NCBI GenBank assembly: GCA_014529385.2
Contig: CM043968.1
Span: 11,301,148-11,365,147 of the forward strand
Direction of reading: 5' to 3'
DNA length: 64,000 nucleotides
Source: Adiantum capillus-veneris
Lineage: Eukaryota > Streptophyta > Polypodiopsida > Polypodiales > Pteridaceae
The position numbers and the translations under genes are program-made. Below, one piece after another: positions 48,900 through 57,950 of the stretch. The first letter of the stretch is position 1, and the number at the start of each line of letters is the position of its first letter. Below the pieces are notes generated by a model, which did no database searches, was not told the DNA's origin, and saw only the letters and a program-made list of their open reading frames with translations.

Positions 48900-51610
48900 C
48901 TAGCTACTTTTCTCCTTTGGGGGCATGCTGTTATAGATATGCTAAAATATGTCATTTGACATATCATATACATTATTCTCACCTTCCCTCTAGAACATGG
49001 AAAACCTAATGCATCGCACTAGATGGGAGTAGATTAGAGCAGTGGGCTTGTTGTCCAAAAGGACAGTTGTCGTGCAGAAACACTGCTCACAGACGCTAAT
49101 ACAATGAGAACCAAGCCAACAACAAGTTGTCAACCTAGGACGGAGTTGATCCGCAGGCGCATGGAAACAAATAGTTGATTGTCACTCAAGTATTCGACCT
49201 TCTCTAGACAATCACTACCAAAGGAAATCATTCTAAAGCACTCTAATCATACTGAGCTGCGATCTTTCCTACAACACTTTCGTTCACCGAAACATGGTCA
49301 AACATTGTCGATTCGTCACGAAACTCAAGGATCCTACTCTACACACCTAGAGGACACTTCCCTGAAGTTTCTAACCTAATCCACAACCCGTAAACATATG
49401 GTGCAGAAATCGCGTATAAAGACAGGCCAAAATTTACAGGTCATCGAATCTGGAAATGTTTAGTCCTAAAGTGTGGTTCTACTCGCCGTGAACGCAATGT
49501 CACAAAGCAATCACAAAACGGACACACGGATAGAGAGAAAACTCACTCGGAAGCTCACGGAAGAGCTCTTCGCGAAGAGATTGAAACCGCTCAAGCTTGG
49601 CGTCGAAGCGTAGCTTTCGCCGTTGCTAACACGATGGTGTAGTCACTTCCACAATGTAGTATCCATAGCATGCAAGGGGAAGGGAAGAAGACCTATCTCA
49701 CTCTCACACACAGTACGCAATCACCGTATGTTCAGATAAACTCCCAAAAATGATTAAAATAAAAGATACTTAGGTTTACAAAAGATTGGCTTTTATACCT
49801 CAGCCTTGGAGGTGTCATCTCATCAAAATGAATTCTACTTCCTATCAGGGGTGTTGTTGAGTAGCAAATACAATGACATATGTTCCAAAAATTATCTAGA
49901 GCCTGAAGAATTAATTACATTTAAGCTCATCGTGTGAATAGTACAAGAAAAATGGGATTTCGGATGTGGTTGATTTGCAGGTGAACAAGGACATAAGTAT
50001 CATTTTGGCCATTTACGTTGTCATAGAATAGGCCCTCAACCACATACAAATTTTTCTTAATGATGTTGTGCCATTGATCATTTCCCTCTGTTTTGGCTAG
50101 GAGCTTTGTGCCGATGCATTTCAGGATGTAGAAGTCTGCACCTACCTCCTCTGTAGTCACTACAAAGTTCTAGCCAACCATCAAGGCATCACTCAAGTAA
50201 TCTTGGTGACCAGCATACATGGGGGCGTATTCATCCTCATCCTCGCTTGACACTTCTCCATCGCTTTCATCTGTGACTGTGGCTTGTATTTGCAAGTATA
50301 CCCACCCCTACACACGATCTTTGCTGGAACATCTCCTCCATTGAGAGCTCTTTTGACCACTGCACCAGGCCCGTTCAACCCCATTGTGTTTACCCTTTCC
50401 ATGGCCTAAAGCAACAAAATTGTGCGTCATTTCAACACCTGTCATATTGAAGAATCATGCAACAAAATAGAATGGCCGCCTTGCTTCGAATTGTGATGTA
50501 GCACCATCCGACCACACCCAATGTCGCTTGGCACTACAACCGTGTCTTTTCAGCCATTTGTTGTGCGAAAGAAAATAGTGCTGCACAAACAAAGTGTCGT
50601 GTGTCTTGTCATTACAGATGTAGAAGTGAGTCGTCTTTTGTATAGCACCAAGCGCATCACGTAAGTATGAAATGTGAACAAAGATTGTGACCTGAGATGA
50701 ATACCAATGCATTGACTGGATCTCGTTCTGCACCTTGAAGGAGTAATTCTCTGCAAAATCCACTATAGACACCACTACATTGTTAGGAAAATCGGCCAAA
50801 CACTCCTTAAAATTTTGAGCTCGCCACCTGTACAAGTAGTTGTGTTTGGTGAACTTCCCTAGTTTCCCTCGCAGCATAGAAATGAAACTCATCGAATTAA
50901 GCTGCTGAACTACGAGGTCTTTTCGACATTTAGCTAGACCTTCTTCATCCTTTTCCTGTGTAAGAACCTTGTCAAAAAGCTTGATAGTCACTCTAGAGAT
51001 ACCATCACTCTCTTCGACGGGACACAACAAGATCCTTTTAATCCCGCAATCAATGCATGTTCCCAAAATACATTTGCTGCAGCGAAAAGAACTATCAGTT
51101 GGATTTGGATACAATACAAACTCCCATAGCTTTGTCAAGGATGAAAATGTGGTTTGTATGCTGTGCACTGTGCTATTCCACCACTCGGACTGCACACAAG
51201 GCACCAACAACAACATGAAGTTCCATGTAGCCCACATCTTCCATGGCGCATCTGATTTAAGCTTTCCTTCAAGTAAACAAGCTGAACATGGTATTCACAA
51301 CAACAGGTGTTGCGGTCCTTCAACTTGCATACGAAGTATGGATTCAGACCCTCAAAGCATCTAAGGGACATTCTAATGTTAGGATGAGCCTTCTGGAACC
51401 GCATGTACAAATTTCTCTGTCACACAAAAGACATTTAAAAATACTATAAAGAACTAAAATCTAATTGCAACACTTACCTACTACCACCTCGTAGTGTATT
51501 TTCACAAAAGTAGGTATGACTTCACCTTTGGTCCACAAAAAAAGTAGGTATGTCATTTCTCCACCTTTTCAACCGAAGTGAGGTGGGGTTGGTTGAGCAG
51601 TGGGAGTTGG
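48900..51610 (-). pseudogene. Transposase-like gene, copy B (interrupted)
   Basis: Read on the - strand from about 51,610: an exon with GEVIPTFVKIH, an intron-like GTAAGTG...TGTGACAG (about 51,475-51,415), then YMRFQKAHPNIRMSLRCFEG, LKDRNTCCCEYHVQLVYLKE, and after the shared frame break 'VQSEWWNSTV' and CSKCILGTCIDCG. A 260-codon open stretch (51,237-50,455) includes VVVSIVDFAENYSFKVQNEI and VWSDGATSQFEARRPFYFVA. The third block is GLNGPGAVVKRAL (about 50,385). The C-terminal part is cut at 49,987 by a 921-bp insertion and resumes below 49,065 (LLDNKPTALIYSHL) to about 48,900. It has the longest intact transposase core of the three copies. Confidence 0.75.
49066..49986. mobile_element. 921-bp insertion with 7-bp target duplication
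   Basis: It interrupts transposase copy B. The host phrase 'ccaaaaggacataagtatc' (intact in copy C near 52,489) is split, with AAGGACA present on both sides (49,059-49,065 and 49,987-49,993). The insert starts GTTGTCGTGCAGAAAC and ends (reverse complement) GTTCACCTGCAAATC, which match at about 10 of 15 positions, so there may be short imperfect inverted ends. No long frame is found. A TATAAA sequence lies near 49,416. Class unknown: a non-autonomous DNA transposon is the simplest reading. Confidence 0.75.
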
Positions 51611-51679
51611 TGTCTATTTTTGAAAATTCACAGTTTCTACTTATATTTTTTTGTATTGTTGAACTTGTGTCCACTAGTA

Positions 51680-52018
51680 GTGAAGCACTTCAATGCACTT
51701 GGAGAACACTCTAAAGAACTTTGGCGCACTTTGGTGCTCTTTTAAGCACTCTGCAACACTTGAAAGCACTTTGGGGCACTTGAATGCACTTTGGAGCACT
51801 TTCAAGCACTACGAGGCACTTTCAAGCAACCAGTCATGCACTTTGGTGCACTTTGAACTACTTTGGTGCACTTTGGAAGCACTCTAAACTATTTGGTGGC
51901 ACTTTCAAAGCACTTCAAGCACTTTGTGGCACTTCAAAGCACTCTGAGGCACTTTCAAGGACTATGCAACACTCTATGGCAGTTTCAAGCACTATGAAGC
52001 AGTTTATGGCAGTTTCAG
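51680..52018 (-). repeat. Satellite 1, right arm inner copy
   Basis: About 340 bp of 'gcactttggagcacttt' units, the reverse complement of the left-arm satellite 1. At 52,018 it passes directly into satellite 2-type sequence ('ggactggtaaagtggttta'), which is the breakpoint of the tandem duplication of the transposase cassette. Confidence 0.9.
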
Positions 52019-52330
52019 GGGACTGGTAAAGTGGTTTAGGGGGTTGGCCAAGTGTTGGTCAACTGGTCAAGTGCTTAGAAGTGCTTTCAAGTGTTTTAAG
52101 AGATGTCTTTTATCACTCTACTGTGAAAAGTGATAGCTATTTAGCAGGGGTGATTAGTTGTAATTTTTGAGTGAAGTAGTCAAGTGATTTACCCCCCCCC
52201 CCAGGCTTTGATGTAGTCCTTCCTGACTCTCTTTAATATATATAGTTCATTGTCTTATTTTTATTTAAAAAAAGTACTAGCTACTGTTAAAAGTGTTGGC
52301 CAAGTCCTCAAGTCAAATTTACAGAGATAA
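52019..52330 (-). other. 3' flank of transposase copy C with satellite 2 remnant
   Basis: A short satellite 2 remnant (52,019-52,090), then the conserved 3' region ('tttatcactctactgtgaaa', a run of C at 52,190-52,202, and 'tttttatttaaaaaaa'), equivalent to 44,620-44,839 and 48,740-48,900. Confidence 0.7.
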
Positions 52331-52333
52331 ATC

Positions 52334-54420
52334 TTACAACTTCTCCTTTGGGGGCATGCTGTTATAGGTTTGCTTGAATATGTCATTTGACATATCATAT
52401 AGATTATGCTCATCTTCCCTCGGGAACATGGAAAACCTGATCCATCGGACTAGATGGGAGTAGATTAGAGCAGTGGGCTTGTTGTCCAAAAGGACATAAG
52501 TATCATCTCGGCCATGTACCTTGTCATAGAATAGGCCCTCAACCACATACAAATTTTTCTTAATGATGTTGTGCCATTGATCCTTTTCCTCTGTTTTGGC
52601 CAACGCTTTGTGTTGGTGCATTTTGAGGACGTAGAAGTCTGCACCTGTCTCCTTTATAGTCACTGCAAATTTCTGGCCAACCATCAAGGCATCGCTCAGG
52701 TAATCGTGGTGACTAGCATACATGGGGGCATATTCATCCGCATCCTTGCTTGACACTTCTCCATCGCTTTCATCTGTAAATGTGGGTTGTATTTGCAAGT
52801 ATACCCACCCCTGCACATGATCTTTGTTGGCACATCTCCTCCATTCACCTTTGATGCATGCACCGCAAAAGCAAGAGAGCAGTCTGTGCCTTAGTCCGTG
52901 CATATCCGTCTGACTGTAGACATTGACACAGTGCCAAGATCGAGACCCTGTCATGTGCTTGCAATCCCATGCTATAACTCTATTGACATCATCGAGCTTG
53001 ACCTCCCAAAAAGCACGATCGACTTTCTTGCCTGTCTCTGGGTATTAATATCTGAGAGCTGCATTGAGGAATGCAACAATGCTTGAAGCGTTATGCAGCA
53101 CCCACCCATGATATTTCAATTGCTCGTGTGTGAGAGATCTTTTGACCACTGCACCACGTTGTGTTCACCCTTTCCATGGCCTGAAGCAAAGAAATTGTGT
53201 GTCATTTTGACACCTGTCATATTTAAGAATTGTGCAACGAAATAGTATGGCCACCTTGCTTTGAATTGTGATGCAGCACCATCTGACCACACCCAATGTC
53301 GCTTGACACTATAGTCGTGTCTTGTCAGCCATTTGTTGTGCAAAAGAAAACAGTGTTGTACAAACAAAGTGTCATGTGTGATCTTGTCATCATAGATGTA
53401 GATGCGAGTCATCTTTTGTATAGCACCAAGAACATCACGTAAGTATGAAATGTGAACAAAGATTGTGACTTGAAATTGAATACCAATGCATTGACTAGAT
53501 CTCATTTTGTGCCTTGAAGAAGTAATTCTCTGCAAAACCCACTATAGACACCCCTACATTGTCAGGAAAATTGGCCAAACACTCCTTGAATTGTTGAGCT
53601 TGCCACTTGTACAAGTAGTTGTGTTTGATGAACTTCCCTAGTTTCTCTCGGAGCATAGAAATGAAACTCATCAGACTAAGCTACTGAACCACGAGGTCTT
53701 TTTGACATAGCTAGACCTTCTTCATCCTTTTCCTGTGTAAGAACCTTGTCAAAAAGCTTGACAGTCATTCTAGAGATATCATCACTCTCTTCAACGGGAC
53801 ACAACAAGAGCCTTTTAATCCCGCAATCAATGCATGTTACCAAAAGACATTTGCTGTGGTGGAAAGCACTATCTATTGGCTTTGGATACAATACAAACTC
53901 CATAGTTCTGTTAAGGATGAAAAATTGGTCTTGATGCTGTGCACTACGCTATTAAACCACTCAGACTGCACACAAGACACCTGCAAAAGCATGAAGTTCC
54001 ATGTAGCCCATATCTTCCATGGCGCATCTAGTTTAAGCCTTCCTTCAAGTAAACAAGCTAAACATGGTATTCACAACAACAGGTATTGCGGTCCTCCAAC
54101 TTGTGTACAAAGTATGGCTTCAGACCATCAAAGCATCTAAGGGACATTCTAATGTTAGGATGAGCCTCCTGGAACCGCATGTACAAACCCTCTGTCACAG
54201 ACATTTTAAAATACTATAAAGTACTGAAATCTAATTGCAACACTTACCTACTACCACCTCGGGGTGTATTTTCACAAAAGTAGGTATGTCTTCACCTTTC
54301 AATCCACACAAAAGTAGGTATGTCATTTTCTTCACCTTTTCAACCAAAGTGAGGTGGGGTTGGTTGAGCAGTGGGAGTTGGTGAAGAGTGGGAGTTGGTG
54401 TCTATTTCTAGAAATTCACA
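52334..54420 (-). pseudogene. Transposase-like gene, copy C
   Basis: The C-terminal half is the best preserved of the three. A 206-codon frame (52,954-52,334) contains VQGWVYLQIQPTFTDESDGE, ADEYAPMYASHHDYLSDALM, 'GADFYVLKMHQHKALAKTEE' and YVLLDNKPTALIYSHLVRWI, ending in a stop at 52,334. The central block lies at 53,535-53,116 (DDKITHDTLFVQHCFLLHNK, VWSDGAASQFKARWPYYFVA, then a frame shift after SGHGKGEHN). Upstream are VLYPKPIDSAFHHSKC and the KLEDRNTCCCEYHV region near 54,105. An intron-like GTAAGTG is kept at about 54,246. The same frame break after CRCLVC as in copies A and B is present. Confidence 0.75.
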
Positions 54421-54464
54421 GTTTCTACTTCAATTTTTTGTATTGTTGAACTTTTGTCTACTAG

Positions 54465-55405
54465 TAGTGAAGCACTTCAGTGCACTTAGAGACCACTTTG
54501 AAACACTTTGGGGCACTGTGATGCTCTTTTAAGCACTCTACAGCACTTTAAAGCACTTTGGGGCACTTGAAAGCACTTTGAAGTGCTTCCAAGCACTACG
54601 AGGCACTTTCAAGCAACCGGTCATGCACTTTGGTGCCCTTTGAAGTTCTCTGAAGCACTTGAGTGCACTTTAAGAGCACTCTGCGGCACTTTGTGACACT
54701 TGATAGCACTTTGAAATAGTCTTAAGCACTTTGGTGCACTTTGAACTACTTTGGTGAACTTTTGGAAGCACTCTAAACTACTTGGTGGAACTTTAAAAGC
54801 ACTTGCAAGCACTTTGTGGCACCTCAAAGCACTCTGAGGCACTCTATGGCACTTTCTAGCACTATGCAACACTATGTGGCACTTTCAAGCACTATGAAGC
54901 ACTTTACGGCAGTTTCAAGCACTATGAAGCACTTTGGGGCACTTTGGTGCACTAAATAGAACTGTGTGGCACTTTGAAGCACGTTGAAACATTGTAAAGA
55001 ACTTTTTGACGCTTTCAAGCACTCTGAAGCACTTTAAAGAACTATGCAAACTTTAAAGCACTTTAAAGAACTATGCAAACTTTAAAGCACTTTTGGGCAC
55101 TTGAAAGTACTATGAAGTGCACTTTAAGGGCTCTTTGAAAGCACTTCGGTGCTATTTAAGAGCACTTTGAGGCACTCTGTAGCACTCCAAGGCACTTTAG
55201 AGTTTAGAAAGCACTCTAAAGTACTTTGTGGCACTTTCAAGTACCACGAATCACTTTAGTGCACTTTGGAAGCTCTTTGAAATACTTTGAAGCACTTTTT
55301 AGCGCTTTCAAGCACACTAAGATGCACTTTTTTGGCGCTTTCAAGCATTTGAAGGCTCTAAGTGATGCACTTTGAAGCACTTTCAGACACTTATAAAGCA
55401 CGTCA
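54465..55405 (-). repeat. Satellite 1, right arm outer copy
   Basis: About 940 bp of GCACTTT-rich units, the mirror image of 41,640-42,475. Longer repeats can be seen inside (for example 'agaactatgcaaactttaaa' twice at 55,036-55,087). Confidence 0.92.
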
Positions 55406-55430
55406 AATCTTTTGCAAGCACCCAAAATTA

Positions 55431-56238
55431 CTAAGTAAAGCATTGTGACACACTTTGAAGATGTTCTGGCTGATATACTTGAGGTAGATCGAGGAGATGT
55501 ACTGGATGCACCACATGTGCGCTCTTGCCAATTCTCTTTCGAACAAAATTTTTCTTGTTTGGGGAGATGCGGGTTTCCATTGAGCGGAATTGAAACATGA
55601 TTTCCCTGATCTCGATTGTTAAGGTGATGGTCCTGTGCTATTGACGTTGACACGTGTCTAAGGAAAGTTGACCCCTCCTCCATATCAGTTTGCAGCCCAA
55701 AACTGGCTCGAGTGACGTTTCTTTGATGAAGTCCTAATGCCTTTGTAACATCATTATTGCTCGTTACATTGTCAGCCCCATTGACTCCATTGAGGCATGC
55801 CATGACAGTAGCCCGTTTAAAAAATAGCTCATTGTTTGAATGAGGAGTCTTCACCTCAAACAATGTATGACAAATGTTAGAGAAAATCAACTTCTCAACT
55901 GTCTCCAATGTGAGTTGCAACACTGAGAACCTTGGATGACTGCAAAGTTGTTGTAGAATGCTCCATTGAAGACCCTCAAAAATCTCATTTGTTTGATTAT
56001 GCCAACACTTAGCAACTGCCCTACAGATTTTCTTTGCCTCCTGCTCATCAATGTCACCATCCTCTTGCGCTTGTGCCATCCTTTTTTTCATGTTTCTTTG
56101 TTCCCTCTTCTTTGCAGCCCAATAGTTTTGTAGACTCGGCAGAAGATCCCTTGGGATATGATGTGTAGCAGATAATGGAGGAAGGTAAAGGGGGTTGGTA
56201 CTACCATTATGAGTATTATGTGATTCCATGTGGAACAT
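55431..56238 (-). pseudogene. Element ORF1, right copy (unknown function)
   Basis: From ATG 56,238 the frame is open for about 230 informative codons: MFHMESHNTHNGSTNPLYLP, LQNYWAAKKREQRNMKKRMA, GDIDEQEAKKICRAVAKCWH, NEIFEGLQWSILQQLCSHPR, 'GVNGADNVTSNNDVTKALGL' and 'HQRNVTRASFGLQTDMEEGS'. Comparison with the left copy shows a frame shift near 55,530; the original end is 'VYQPEHLQSVSQCFT' with TAG at 55,431. Without the shift the frame runs on into the satellite, which is spurious. The middle is rich in charged and Gln/Lys residues and could form a coiled coil. I cannot assign a function; its fixed place next to both terminal repeats suggests it belongs to the element itself. Confidence 0.7.
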
Positions 56239-56284
56239 GCAAGGATGCTAATGACACAACAATGAAGACAATCAAAACAGTGCG

Positions 56285-56286
<2 letters not shown>

Positions 56287-56379
<93 letters not shown>

Positions 56380-56426
56380 ACTGAGCCCACAAGCCTGCAG
56401 ACGCTGTACGATCCCGATAGTAGAGG

Positions 56427-56509
<83 letters not shown>
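56287..56509 (-). repeat. Two (GA)n blocks in the right arm
   Basis: GA runs at about 56,287-56,378 and 56,430-56,509, separated by the same spacer as in the left arm (rc of 'gtctgcaggcttgtgggctc'). Confidence 0.92.
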
Positions 56510-56510
<1 letters not shown>

Positions 56511-56519
56511 CATAAGAGA

Positions 56520-56788
56520 CGGAGGGACCCATTGAGGCAGCACTGCAGAGAGCCTAGAGGAGTGGCGGCGAGAGGGAATTTAAATGCGTTGACAGTTTGT
56601 TACTTTAAGCTTTAGTATTAAAGTGAAATGGAATTTCCAACCCGCCTAAATTCCAACCTCTTAGCCAAAAAAGATTTTATTTTTCCTTTATATAATATGA
56701 AAATGAATAACCCACCATCCATTTCATCTCCTCCCAAAGGAGTGTCCAAGACACTCTTTTCGATACCACCTAAACATGCTATGGCCCC
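56520..56788 (-). repeat. Right terminal inverted repeat
   Basis: The mirror image of 39,995-40,265 at roughly 85-90% by eye, ending at a run of four C (56,785-56,788). Beyond it the two flanks differ. Confidence 0.9.
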
Positions 56789-56825
56789 ATACTATAGGCC
56801 TAAGTTTAGGGTTTAAGATTATTTA

Positions 56826-57605
56826 AAAATAGCATGAGCTTTTGAAACAGCTTGTTCTTGAGCCATTTGTGCATGTAAGCTTGCATGTAGCTTGTTAGGA
56901 TCGGGTATGGAGTTGTTTGCAAGCTCACATGGGCAAACGATCGCGGGAAAGTCGTTTCTGAACTCCGCTGCATTTTTGCGTCCCAAAAACATTGCAAACT
57001 TTGAAAACGGCTTTTCCGCGAGCCATTTGCACATCTGAGCTTACAACTAGCTTGTATATAGCTTGTGAGGTTTATGTATGTAGTTGTTTGCAAGCTCACA
57101 TACGCAAATGACTCTTGAGAAAGTCATTTCTAAAGTTTGCTACGTTCTTTCATCCCAAAAACGCTGCGGATTTTGAAAAAACCTTGTCCGCGAGCCATTC
57201 ACGCATATGAGCGTGCAAATAGCTTGCATGTAGCTTCCATGGGTTTAGTTATGTCGTTGTTTGGAAGCTCACATGCATAAACGACTCGCGGTAAAGTTGT
57301 TTTTGAAATCCAATGTGTTTTTGTGTCCCAAAAACACAACAAACTTTGTAAACAGCTTGTTGCGAGCAGTTTGTGTATGTGAGCTTGCAAATAGCTTACA
57401 TATATCCTGTTAGGTTTGAGTATGTAGTTGTTTGCAAGCTCACATGCGCGAACGGCTCACGAGAAAGTTGTCTCTAAAGTCCACTGCATTTTTTTGTCCC
57501 AAAGATTTTGTGAACTTCAAAAATGCATTGTCTATGAGCCGTTTGTGTATGTGATCTTGCAAATAGCTTTCATGTAGCTTCCATGAGTTTAGGTATGTAG
57601 TCATT
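56826..57605. repeat. Tandem satellite, about 4.5 units of ~171 bp
   Basis: The phrase '(a/c)gttgtttg(c/g)aagctcacat' recurs at 56,911, 57,082, 57,255 and 57,426, spacings of 171, 173 and 171 bp. Each unit also has 'tttttgcgtcccaaaaac'- and 'cgcgagccatttg'-like parts. Units are perhaps 75-85% alike. Short frames across it are by-products of the periodicity. Confidence 0.88.
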
Positions 57606-57839
57606 TCTTAATTTTGCTAATTTTTGCGTCTCGGGGATCGGGCATGGCTAAAGAATTTGAGGTAATTTACACTAGATAGGGCATGACTATAGCTGAACAA
57701 GAGGCAAAGGGGTTTTGCTCACTACATGCATTGTCATATGAACGTGGGTTTGTAGATTTTATCATACCCACAAATATAGGCATTGACTAATAAAGACAAG
57801 ATTATAACCCGGCGGTCCTGATCTCTGTGCATCTCTAGA

Positions 57840-57899
57840 CCGAGGTGTGCAATCGGAGGGTAGTTTACAACGTGATTTATGGTTTCTTAATTGCTATCG

Positions 57900-57950
<51 letters not shown>

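Larger units (their letters stand above)
39995..56788. mobile_element. Giant palindromic DNA element, about 16.8 kb
   Basis: The left end starts GGGCCGTAGCATGTTTAGG (39,995). The right end, read on the - strand from 56,788, starts GGGGCCATAGCATGTTTAGG. Homology then continues for over 250 bp to (CT)n blocks on both sides. Modules are mirrored: ORF1 (40,826 +/56,238 -), satellite 1 (41.6-42.5/51.7-52.0 and 54.5-55.4), transposase-like gene (42.5-44.6 +/two copies on -), satellite 2 (44.8-45.5/48.4-48.7) and FCP1-like ORF (45.66-46.55 -/47.5-48.3 +). The arms meet around a single-copy centre at about 46,645-47,375. Long inverted ends plus a transposase-like gene indicate a DNA transposon or two fused copies. 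I found no clear target-site duplication and cannot name the superfamily. Confidence 0.8.

Noticed and set aside
39986-56796. Target-site duplication around the giant element
   Set aside because: Bases just outside the two ends ('attgtttgt' and 'atactatag') do not match convincingly for 2-10 bp, so none is claimed.
56806-56818. Telomere-like 'gtttagggtttaag'
   Set aside because: Only about two imperfect TTTAGGG-type units; not a telomeric array.
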